DNA of 36,304 bases from positions 1 through 36,304 of the forward strand of contig CACBSE010000010.1 of assembly GCA_902541775.1 (NCBI GenBank), in the 5' to 3' direction. Of the stretch, positions 9,408 to 17,266 are shown in pieces. This DNA is from an uncultured Litorivicinus sp. (lineage in GTDB: Bacteria > Pseudomonadota > Gammaproteobacteria > Pseudomonadales > Litorivicinaceae). Both the position numbers and the translations under genes were made by a program. How positions within the stretch are numbered: position 1 is the first letter of the stretch; each line of letters opens with the position of its first letter. The notes beneath the pieces were generated by a model. The model did no database searches, had not been told where the DNA came from, and worked only from the letters and a program-made list of their open reading frames with translations.

Positions 9408-10783
9408 AGTTTGTTTCGACTCGAGGCCAAGCCCCTGTCTTAGGTTTTGATGACGTTGTACTGACTGGCCTCGCTTCTGATGGTGGACTCTATGTGCCGG
9501 AATCGCTGCCAACAATTTCTGAAGCAACGCTTAGACATTGGCAATCACTTCCGTATGACGAGCTCGCGATCGAAGTGATGTGGCCATTCGTTGACGGATC
9601 CATGCCACGAGAGACTTTTGAGTCGATGGTGAAAAATGCCTACGGTGCATTTCGGCACTCAGCTATTGCGCCAACAAAACAACTTAGCCACGACACCTGG
9701 CTCCTCGAATTATTTCACGGACCAACGTTGGCGTTTAAAGATTTTGCACTCCAGCTACTAGGGCGATTACTCGATTATTTCCTGGCTGAGCGTGGCGAGC
9801 GTGGCGTTGTGATGGGAGCAACATCTGGTGATACCGGATCTGCTGCCATTGAGGGTGCTCGACATTCAGAGCACCTTGATGTGGTTATCCTGCATCCATA
9901 CCAACGCGTCAGTGAAGTTCAGCGGCGACAGATGACAACAGTGTTATCCGAAAACGTACACAATTTGGCTGTCCGAGGGAACTTTGATGATTGCCAAGCG
10001 ATCGTCAAAGCATCGTTCATGGATCAAGCGTTTGTGAGCCCAAATCGGCTACTGGCGGTCAACTCAATCAACTTGGCAAGAATCATGGCGCAGACGGTAT
10101 ATTACATCTACTCCGGACTGCGATTAGGTGCTCTTGATCATGAGATCGCGTACAGCGTTCCATCGGCGAACTTTGGCGACGTGTTTGGTGGGTATCTGGC
10201 GAAACAGATGGGATTCCCAATTGCACACTTCACAGTCGCTACCAACGCAAACGATGCGTTGGTGAGAGGGTTAGGTGGCGATTTATCCAGAAAGTCGTTG
10301 AAAAAGACATTGTCTCCTTCGATGGATATTGTTGTGAGTTCAAATTTCGAACGCTTATTATTCGATCTTCATGGACGGGATGGTTTGAAAATGGCGCAGG
10401 TGATGGAGTCATTCCAGAGTGGTGCGGTGCAGCTGGACAGGTCGGTTGTCGATCAGGCCAAAGCAATTTTCTCAGCGCATGCGGTTGATGACGAGCAAAC
10501 TTGCGCCACCATCTCTCGGATCTTTGAAGAGACGGGCGAATTGATTGATCCGCATACGGCGACAGGTGTTGATGCCCTGCAAGTCACGCCAAACGGAATG
10601 ACGAAGGTTGTCTTGGCGACAGCCCATCCAGCAAAATTTGCTGAAGCGGTTGAAAAAGCAGGTTTCGATGAGGTACCACTTCCCTCTGATATGACAGATT
10701 TGCTCCAGCGTGAAGAGCGCTATACAGTTCTCGCGAGCGACTTGAATGATGTTCAATCATTCGTTCGTTCTGTGATGGGGTAA
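9404..10783 (+). CDS. thrC: Threonine synthase
   Basis: Threonine synthase converts phosphohomoserine to threonine with PLP. The 459-residue protein is the long bacterial form. It starts MKFVSTRGQAP, and the PLP lysine K112 lies in FHGPTLAFKDFALQ. The phosphate-binding GATSGDTGSAAIEGA and the motif NSINLARIMAQTVYYI follow. The start GTG overlaps the hom stop, and the TAA overlaps the recJ ATG. No homoserine kinase gene lies in the window, so thrB/thrH must be elsewhere. Confidence 0.97.
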   Translation: MKFVSTRGQAPVLGFDDVVLTGLASDGGLYVPESLPTISEATLRHWQSLPYDELAIEVMWPFVDGSMPRETFESMVKNAYGAFRHSAIAPTKQLSHDTWLLELFHGPTLAFKDFALQLLGRLLDYFLAERGERGVVMGATSGDTGSAAIEGARHSEHLDVVILHPYQRVSEVQRRQMTTVLSENVHNLAVRGNFDDCQAIVKASFMDQAFVSPNRLLAVNSINLARIMAQTVYYIYSGLRLGALDHEIAYSVPSANFGDVFGGYLAKQMGFPIAHFTVATNANDALVRGLGGDLSRKSLKKTLSPSMDIVVSSNFERLLFDLHGRDGLKMAQVMESFQSGAVQLDRSVVDQAKAIFSAHAVDDEQTCATISRIFEETGELIDPHTATGVDALQVTPNGMTKVVLATAHPAKFAEAVEKAGFDEVPLPSDMTDLLQREERYTVLASDLNDVQSFVRSVMG

Positions 10784-12528
10784 TGCGCGAGTCGCGATCA
10801 ATTGATGCATCGGTTTTTGCCGAGGCACGTTCTCGTGGCTTTGATCCCGTCATTGCCCGGATTGTTGCTGGCCGGATTACGAGCGACACCCCGTTAGAAG
10901 CAGTTCTTGCCCCTCGACTTCAGCATATTGCCCCGCCGTCATTACTGACTGATATCCATCAAGCCGCAAACCGATTGCAACAGGCCATCCTTCAAAACGA
11001 GCGAATTGGCGTGTTAACGGATTACGATGCAGATGGCTTAACAAGTCATGCTGTGATTACCGAATCACTGCTTCGTTTTGGCGTATCGAGACAAAAGCTC
11101 ACGCATTGGATTGGACATCGGCTTGAAGATGGGTATGGAATATCAGAAGCCTTAGTTGATCGATTATTGGACAGTATCCCATTACCAGAGCTACTGATTT
11201 CGGCGGACTGCGGGTCATCTGATGAGGCACAGATCGCGAGACTTCAAGTGGCAGGGATCGACGTCATCGTGACCGATCATCATCAAGTCTCTGATCATGG
11301 TCCACCTTCGAGTGCATACGCTGTTGTCAATCCAAATCGCACGGATTGTCACTACCCTGATAAGGCAATTGCTGGATGCATGGTGTCATGGCTGGTGATG
11401 AGTCATGTTCGCCAAGGACTCATTGATCGGCAAGCGATCGCTGCGGATACGCCAAAGCTGGGCGATCTCCTCGACTATGTGGCTCTTGGTACTATCGCTG
11501 ATTGTGTTTCACTCGGTTCAAGCGAAACCAATCGAGCAATTGTGAAAGCCGGCCTCTCATTAATTCGAAAGCAAAAGCGTCCATGTTGGCAGGTCGCGGT
11601 ATCACAATTGACTCGGTCATCCAGAGACATCAACGCAGATCTCCTGGCATTTCAGTTAGCGCCTCGATTGAATGCTCGTGGCCGGATTGGTCATTCACTT
11701 CGCGGTTATGAATATCTTGTCGCAGAATCGCTTGCCGAAGCGACCGATGCTTTTCTTGATTTAGACGCGGATAATAAAACCCGTCGTATGATTGAGAAGG
11801 AAATGATTGAACAAGCCAAGCCACTGGCTTATCGGCAACATTTACATGGTGGATTGGTGTTGTGCGTCGTTCTCGAAAGTGGTCATGCAGGTGTTCAAGG
11901 AATTGTAGCAAGCCGTTTGGTCGAGGCAGAAGGTCGCCCTTCGATTGTGCTGACTCCCGGAAATGAGCCGGCAATGTTGACGGGCTCAATGCGCTCAGTA
12001 CCCGGTGTCGATGCCAAAGCGTTACTTGATAGGGTCAACGCAAATTTACCAGGGGCTCTGTCGCGGTATGGTGGCCACACCGGGGCTTGTGGTCTGACCA
12101 TCAGTAAAGATGCGCTTTTGGATTTTAGTTGCGAATTACAAGAAATCTATCGAGCGACCTATTCGCACATCGGGCCAAAACCTCGATTTATGATCGACGG
12201 AGAACTCCTCCCCGAGCAACTCAGCGTCACGTGGATCGAACAAATGGAGGCGCTTGGTCCATTCGGACGGGGTTTTGATCAGCCTGTTTTTGTTGGAGTT
12301 TTTCAAGTGGTCGCAGTGCGCCCCGTTGGGCAAGAGAAAACTCACTTGAGCTTGTTGTTACTTATTGAAGGTCGCCAAGTTCGGGCGATTTGGTTTTCGG
12401 CTCAAGAACCGCATCAGCCAGCGCCTTTCAACTCGGGTGATTGGATCGAGTGCGTTTACAGCCCCTCGATCAACACATTCCGTGGTCAGGAAGTCTCATT
12501 AACGATTCTCCATGGAAAGCTGAAATAA
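10783..12528 (+). CDS. recJ: Single-stranded-DNA-specific exonuclease RecJ
   Basis: RecJ is the 5'-3' ssDNA exonuclease of RecF recombination and mismatch repair. The 581-residue protein has DHH-superfamily motifs DYDADG (80-85), SADCGSSDEA (140-148) and TDHH (164-167). The DHHA1 half carries QLAPRLNARGRIG and ESGHAGVQGIVASRLVE, and a C-terminal OB domain follows. Length matches the family. The ATG shares one base with the thrC stop, so it is coupled to the threonine genes, an arrangement also found in Pseudomonas-like genomes. Confidence 0.96.
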   Translation: MRESRSIDASVFAEARSRGFDPVIARIVAGRITSDTPLEAVLAPRLQHIAPPSLLTDIHQAANRLQQAILQNERIGVLTDYDADGLTSHAVITESLLRFGVSRQKLTHWIGHRLEDGYGISEALVDRLLDSIPLPELLISADCGSSDEAQIARLQVAGIDVIVTDHHQVSDHGPPSSAYAVVNPNRTDCHYPDKAIAGCMVSWLVMSHVRQGLIDRQAIAADTPKLGDLLDYVALGTIADCVSLGSSETNRAIVKAGLSLIRKQKRPCWQVAVSQLTRSSRDINADLLAFQLAPRLNARGRIGHSLRGYEYLVAESLAEATDAFLDLDADNKTRRMIEKEMIEQAKPLAYRQHLHGGLVLCVVLESGHAGVQGIVASRLVEAEGRPSIVLTPGNEPAMLTGSMRSVPGVDAKALLDRVNANLPGALSRYGGHTGACGLTISKDALLDFSCELQEIYRATYSHIGPKPRFMIDGELLPEQLSVTWIEQMEALGPFGRGFDQPVFVGVFQVVAVRPVGQEKTHLSLLLLIEGRQVRAIWFSAQEPHQPAPFNSGDWIECVYSPSINTFRGQEVSLTILHGKLK

Positions 12529-12541
12529 GAAGGAAAAATGC

Positions 12542-13278
12542 ATGTCTGAAGAGACTGGTAGGCGGTCAAAAACGTTGGTCCGTGGTTTATCAAATTTGAA
12601 TGCCTGCCCAAGTTCACGTTCGGGGCTGACGCTGGTTGAATTAGCGGATACTACAGATTTTGCGCCCTCAACAGTCCATCGGTTCCTGGCAATACTTGAA
12701 GCGCAGGCATTTTTATCAATCGATCACGAAACTGGTCGCTGGCGAATTGGTGTTTCTGGCTTTCGGATAGGTAATGCCTTTTTACGATTGTTTGATTATG
12801 TTGCGCAACTAAGACTACGGATGATCGAACAGGCGAGACTGTCAATCTCGCAATTCTCTCGGGTAGCAAAGCGCTTTTTGTGTCTTTAATTCAGAGTGCG
12901 AATATGATGCGTATGGTTGCACCGCTTGGAAACTTGTCACCACTGCACGCGTCAGGCGCCGGTAAAGCTCTGTTGGCTGCACTTGACCAAGAGGAGCGTG
13001 CTGAGCTCGTGACTCAGCTGAACTTTGATGTAATAACGCATAAGATATTACGGTCAAGAGCATCGCTGTCTAAAGAAATTGAGCGCATTATTGCTGAGGG
13101 TTGGTCGTATGACCCCGAGGAGTATGTCGATGGAATGCATTGTATAGCGGCTCTTGTATTTCGAGAACTTGGTGCGCTGATAAGCGCGCTGACTGTTAGT
13201 GGATCGAGTGTCCGTGTGACAGAACGAGTCTTTGTTGGTCACGGTGTTACTCCCAAAAATTGGTCCAGTCATGCCTGA
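12542..13278 (+). pseudogene. IclR-family transcriptional regulator, broken by one frameshift
   Basis: Two overlapping frames together give one IclR protein of about 245 residues. The first frame (12542-12889) holds the winged helix: GLTLVELADTTDFAPSTVHRFLAILEAQ and the wing DHETGRWRIGVSGF. The second frame carries the effector domain: TGETVNLAILSGSKALFVSLI from about 12829, then LSPLHASGAGKALLA, EEYVDGMHCIAALVF and LTVSGSSVR. The shift falls within about 12821-12832 and is explained by loss of a single base just before GGCGAGACTGTC. The C-terminus overlaps the following ABC gene by eight bases. It could be a real pseudogene or a base-call error; a conserved effector domain after the shift suggests a recent event. 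Confidence 0.83.
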
Positions 13279-14005
13279 AGTGATTCTTTCGGTCACCGGT
13301 CTTGAGAAGTCCTATGATAAAGTGATAGCGGTCGCTGGTCTCGATTTTGATATCGCAAAGGGTGAGTGTTTTGGGTTGCTCGGACCCAATGGTGCGGGCA
13401 AAAGTACCACTCTTGCAATGCTTGAGGGGATGGAAGATCCCACGCGAGGCACCGTTCAATATTACGGCGGTCCGCTCCCGTCGGATTATCAAACCCGGGT
13501 TGGTATCCAGTTTCAGGCAACAGCCCTGCAAGATTTTTTAACCCCCTTTGACAATCTCAAGTTGTTCTCAAGTTTTTACGATGATCCGATTCCGATGGAT
13601 CACTTGATAGATCAGTTCCGGTTGCAAGAATTTCTTCATAGAGACTCACGACGTCTCTCGGGTGGGCAAAGACAACGATTACTGCTTGCTTTAGCCCTTG
13701 TACATAATCCCGAAATTGTTTTTTTGGATGAGCCAACAACGGGTCTGGACCCCCGATCCCGACGTGATTTATGGGATGTTGTATCCGCTTTGAAAGCGGA
13801 CGGCCGCACGCTGATTTTGACGACGCATTATATGGAAGAAGCTGAAATTCTGTGTGACGAACTGGTGATTTTGTCTCATGGAAAAGCGCTGCTTCAAGGC
13901 CCACCGAAACAACTCATTGCCGATGCCGGTGTTTCAGACTTGGATACACTCTTCCTATCATTGACCGGCGAGACGCTGGTGAAAACACAGGAGGTGATGA
14001 AATGA
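13271..14005 (+). CDS. ABC-2 type exporter, ATP-binding protein
   Basis: This is the nucleotide-binding subunit of a two-gene ABC-2 exporter. From the ATG at 13271 it is 244 residues: Walker A GPNGAGKST, Q-loop IQFQATAL, signature LSGGQRQRL, Walker B EIVFLDEPTTGLD and H-loop LTTHYMEEA. The set is complete, so it should hydrolyse ATP. It resembles the CcmA/DrrA branch that exports drugs, lipids or polysaccharides; the substrate is unknown. An upstream TTG at 13232 is open but would overlap the IclR gene more deeply. The stop overlaps the permease ATG (ATGA). Confidence 0.93.
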   Translation: MPEVILSVTGLEKSYDKVIAVAGLDFDIAKGECFGLLGPNGAGKSTTLAMLEGMEDPTRGTVQYYGGPLPSDYQTRVGIQFQATALQDFLTPFDNLKLFSSFYDDPIPMDHLIDQFRLQEFLHRDSRRLSGGQRQRLLLALALVHNPEIVFLDEPTTGLDPRSRRDLWDVVSALKADGRTLILTTHYMEEAEILCDELVILSHGKALLQGPPKQLIADAGVSDLDTLFLSLTGETLVKTQEVMK

Positions 14006-15012
14006 TATCAATCATGCGGTCAGTGCGACGAATGAGGGCAGTTTTTTTTGCGAGAAACCTCGAATATTTGAGAGATCGGGCAAGTTTTGGTTGGAATCTC
14101 GTCTTCCCTGTATTAATTGTGTTTGCGCTGGCTGTGGTTTTTTCCGGACCACCAAGACCGTTATTTACTGTTACCGCGGTCGCGTCAGATAGCCTCCCAG
14201 AGCTTCTCGAGTTCCCAGGCATTGAGATCATTAGTGCAGACCGCAGCAAAGCACTTGATCGGTTGTCTCGACAACAGACGGATTTGGTCGTTGAGGTGGT
14301 TGAGGATTCTGTCCGCTATTGGGTGAACGGAAATTCTGCCTCAGGTGCGATTTTGGAGCTTCTTCTCAAATATACCGAATCAAGATCACTCGAGCGTGGC
14401 GAAACTGACGGTGAAGCGATTCGATATGTGGATTGGGTTGTACCCGGTATTCTCGGGATGAATATGATGTATAGCGCGTTATGGGGAGTTGGCTATGTCG
14501 TTGTTCGTTATCGACAAGCAGGGTATTTAAGACGCTTAAGGGCAACACCTCTGACAAAATTTGAATTCCTCTCAGCTCAGGTCCTTTCCCGATTATTGGT
14601 CACTCTGACTGCAAGCACGATCGTATTTGTTGGGACGAACCTGATTTTAGATTACAAAATGGTCGGGAGTCTGGGACTCTTATTTATAATCGCTTTGGTG
14701 GGTGGCCTGGCAATGATTACCTTGGGACTCGCGATTGCGTGTCGAACTGAGAGTAAGGAGTTTGCTGACGGGTTGCTAAATGCCATTACATTCCCGATGC
14801 TGCTCTTATCGGATGTTTGGTTTTCACTCGATGGATCACCTTATTGGGTCCAGATGATCGCGCAAGTTCTTCCTTTAACCCATGTATTGGAGGCGGCACG
14901 TGCTGTGATGCTAGACGACGCCGGAGTGACTGATATTGCAATTCATCTCGCAATCCTCGTCGGGTTCTGTACTGTTGGTATGGGACTGAGTATTAAACTT
15001 TTTAAATGGTAA
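14002..15012 (+). CDS. ABC-2 type exporter, permease
   Basis: The 336-residue protein has one N-terminal span (SFGWNLVFPVLIVFALAVVF), a soluble periplasmic part from about 50 to 140, then five clustered spans beginning with VVPGILGMNMMYSALWGVGY. This is the ABC2_membrane/DrrB layout. YRQAGYLRRLRATPLTKFEFL is the characteristic cytoplasmic coupling stretch. It overlaps the ATPase gene by four bases and pairs with it. No substrate clue is present beyond the neighbouring dehydrogenase. Confidence 0.9.
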   Translation: MISIMRSVRRMRAVFFARNLEYLRDRASFGWNLVFPVLIVFALAVVFSGPPRPLFTVTAVASDSLPELLEFPGIEIISADRSKALDRLSRQQTDLVVEVVEDSVRYWVNGNSASGAILELLLKYTESRSLERGETDGEAIRYVDWVVPGILGMNMMYSALWGVGYVVVRYRQAGYLRRLRATPLTKFEFLSAQVLSRLLVTLTASTIVFVGTNLILDYKMVGSLGLLFIIALVGGLAMITLGLAIACRTESKEFADGLLNAITFPMLLLSDVWFSLDGSPYWVQMIAQVLPLTHVLEAARAVMLDDAGVTDIAIHLAILVGFCTVGMGLSIKLFKW

Positions 15013-15016
15013 TGAG

Positions 15017-15751
15017 ATGATACAATCTGCATTGATCCAAGGAGGCTCAGGCGGCTTAGGACGAGCCTTAGTGAATCGGATTCTTCAGTCAAATCAATTT
15101 GATCAAGTCGTCGTAACGGGGCGTGACATCCAGAAAGTCGACTCGAGCGATCCGCGTATCATACCGGTCCAACTTGATCTGTTATCTGATCAATCAGTTG
15201 TCGATGCATCGACAGCAATTGCATCGCAGATCGATAAACTCAATCTAGTCGTGACCACTGCAGGGATTTTGCAAAATGAATCGTTTGGTTTAAAGCCTGA
15301 AAAAAAACTCGCAGATCTCACCCGGTCGAATTTGGAAACAGTTTTTTCCGTGAATTGCTTTGGACCATTTCTTTGGTACGCAGCGCTTGGTCGTTTGATT
15401 CGTCATCGAGAGCCAATCACCATTGCGACTTTGTCAGCTCGAGTCGCCTCCATTGGCGATAACCGATTGGGTGGTTGGCATAGTTATCGTGCAAGTAAAA
15501 CCGCGCAAAATATGCTGACAAAGAATTTGAGTTTAGAGCTTTCGAGAACCAATCCACATGCGATCGTGGTTGGCCTGCATCCGGGGACAGTTGATACTGA
15601 TCTCTCAAAACCGTTTCAGGCTGGGGTTGATCCCCATCGATTATTTACGCCGGAACAATCGGCCGGATATCTTTGGGATACTCTGAGTGAGCTAACGCCA
15701 GAGCGATCAGGTCAAGTGATCGCCTGGGATGGCCAGACGATCACACCATAG
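15017..15751 (+). CDS. Short-chain dehydrogenase/reductase (C-factor-like)
   Basis: The 244-residue SDR carries the cofactor motif GGSGGLGRAL at 9-18, the TTAGIL segment (NNAG equivalent), a serine in ATLSARVASIG and the YRASKTA catalytic YxxxK. The HPGTVDTDLSKPF stretch is typical of the CsgA/C-factor SDR subgroup. The cofactor is probably NAD(P)H; the substrate cannot be told. It starts four bases after the permease stop and probably belongs to the same transcript. It converges on the DoxX gene with a 2-base gap. Confidence 0.9.
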   Translation: MIQSALIQGGSGGLGRALVNRILQSNQFDQVVVTGRDIQKVDSSDPRIIPVQLDLLSDQSVVDASTAIASQIDKLNLVVTTAGILQNESFGLKPEKKLADLTRSNLETVFSVNCFGPFLWYAALGRLIRHREPITIATLSARVASIGDNRLGGWHSYRASKTAQNMLTKNLSLELSRTNPHAIVVGLHPGTVDTDLSKPFQAGVDPHRLFTPEQSAGYLWDTLSELTPERSGQVIAWDGQTITP

Positions 15752-15753
15752 GG

Positions 15754-16194
15754 TTATGCAGTCGCTTGTGCTGCGGTCGATTGAGTGGAATTAAAGTGTT
15801 TCATCCACTCAAGATTATCGATTGCATACTTCCCGGCGCCACCCAACCCAACAGCGATAGCCAACGCGACAAGTAAGAGGGGAAATTCCCAGCCACCACC
15901 CTCGGCTGAAAAGACCCAGTTGTTTCCGAGGTGTATCCAAGTCGCACCGAGAAGGATTGGGATTGAGAGCGATGCCGCTAGGCGTGTGAAGGCACCAAGG
16001 ATTAAGGCGATGCCTCCAAGGGTCTCACCGGCGATCACGAGGTATGCAGCGATAGCGGGAAGTCCAATACTTTCAAAAAATCCGACGGTGCCTTCAATCG
16101 TGAAGGTCTCGACTTTTAAAAAGTAGCCGTGCGCCAACAAAATTATCCCAAGGGCAATATGCGTAATCGCGAGTCCAAGTGCTTGATTTAACAT
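15754..16194 (-). CDS. DoxX family membrane protein
   Basis: The 146-residue protein has four hydrophobic spans (about 8-25, 45-62, 70-88 and 103-120) and DoxX features: LAHGYFLKVETFTIEGTVGFFESIGLP, then AGETLGGIALILGAFTRLAA. Family members are quinone- or redox-linked membrane proteins of poorly defined role, often beside LysR regulators. Here it is divergent from a LysR gene with a palindromic operator between, so it is the likely regulatory target. Confidence 0.88.
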   Translation of the reverse strand: MLNQALGLAITHIALGIILLAHGYFLKVETFTIEGTVGFFESIGLPAIAAYLVIAGETLGGIALILGAFTRLAASLSIPILLGATWIHLGNNWVFSAEGGGWEFPLLLVALAIAVGLGGAGKYAIDNLEWMKHFNSTQSTAAQATA

Positions 16195-16244
16195 GGTTGT
16201 CTCTTGTCTTTCATGTTGAGCAAATGATGACTACCAAATTGATG

Positions 16245-16279
16245 GAATTAAATGATGAGTAAATGCACTTATTTAATTC
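16245..16279. promoter_or_regulatory. Palindromic operator between doxX and lysR-type gene
   Basis: Perfect 9-base arms GAATTAAAT (16245-16253) and ATTTAATTC (16271-16279) are separated by 17 bases. With one mismatch the symmetry extends to 16242-16282. AT-rich interrupted dyads with T-N11-A cores are typical LysR binding sites, and this one lies in the 135-base divergent gap. Confidence 0.65.
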
Positions 16280-16329
16280 TATTTTGGAACTAATGACTGA
16301 GTTAAGATCAATACTTTGACGGAGAGATT

Positions 16330-17217
16330 ATGGATCGTTTGTCGCGCGTACCAATTTTTGTTGCTGTGGCCCGTCACGGAAGTTTTGCGGAGGCGGCTCG
16401 TCGATTGGGAATGACCGGTTCGGCGGTGAGCAAACAGGTTCAGCGCTTAGAAAATGATCTCGGTGTCCGACTATTCCACCGAACAACGCGTCAGCTCAGC
16501 CTAACCGACGAAGGATCATTCCTTTTTGAGCGCTCAGCACCCTTGGTTGAAGGAATCGAAGAGGTAGGTGTAATGCTCGCTGGTCGGAAAGCGAAGCCAG
16601 AGGGCTCGCTTCGGATTTCTGCTCCCGTTGCACTCGCTCAGCGCGTACTCAAAGAGCCACTCACCTCGTTTGTCTCTCATCATCCAGGAATTAATTTGCA
16701 TGTTGAGCTGTCCGATCGATTTGTTGATCTGGTTGGCGAGGGCTTCGACTTGGCGATTCGCATTGGTCACTTAGAGGATTCCTCTTTGGTAGCTCGTCGG
16801 CTATCAGATGTTCCAATGGTTCTTGTTGGTGCACCGATTTTACTGGCTGAGTATGGGACACCAATGACTCCTGAAGATCTCGTCGACATCCCTTTTGTTC
16901 ACTATGCATCGGAGCGCGTCGTACAAAGGTTAAAACTCCAACGTGGTAATGAGGAGCCAGTGCAAGTACTCACACAAGCGAAGCTATCAACAAACAATGA
17001 TCAAATGATGGTATCTTTTGCGCGTGCGGGCCAAGGGCTCATTTTCCTTCCTCAATTTATGGTTGAGACCGAACTGGAGGATGCACGATTACGTGAAGTA
17101 TTGCCTGAATACCGGTTATTTCCAGAGCGAAAAATGTATGCCGTCTTCCCTCATGGTCGCCACTTACCTTTGAAAACACGCGCGTTGATTGATTTTTTAG
17201 TTGAAGAGCTCACATAA
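16330..17217 (+). CDS. LysR-family transcriptional regulator
   Basis: The 295-residue protein has an N-terminal helix-turn-helix (HGSFAEAARRLGMTGSAVSKQVQRLENDLGVRLFHRTTRQLSLTDEG segment, residues about 16-60). The LysR substrate-binding domain includes GSLRISAPVALAQRVL, DRFVDLVGEGFDLAIRIG and GQGLIFLPQFMVE. It is the DhcR/CrgA-like subclass with the aldehyde- or phenolic-responsive look, but the effector is unknown. ATG follows GGAGAG. It is divergent from doxX and probably controls that gene and itself. Confidence 0.93.
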   Translation: MDRLSRVPIFVAVARHGSFAEAARRLGMTGSAVSKQVQRLENDLGVRLFHRTTRQLSLTDEGSFLFERSAPLVEGIEEVGVMLAGRKAKPEGSLRISAPVALAQRVLKEPLTSFVSHHPGINLHVELSDRFVDLVGEGFDLAIRIGHLEDSSLVARRLSDVPMVLVGAPILLAEYGTPMTPEDLVDIPFVHYASERVVQRLKLQRGNEEPVQVLTQAKLSTNNDQMMVSFARAGQGLIFLPQFMVETELEDARLREVLPEYRLFPERKMYAVFPHGRHLPLKTRALIDFLVEELT

Positions 17218-17229
17218 AAACCACCGAGC

Positions 17230-17237
17230 GGGGGGGG
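17230..17237. repeat. G8 homopolymer in the lysR/maeB convergent gap
   Basis: Eight G in the 49-base gap between the LysR and maeB stops. No clear hairpin terminator is seen here. It is the second G8 run in the window. Confidence 0.7.
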
Positions 17238-17266
17238 ATTCGGGCTATTAGTTGTGAATATAGGGT

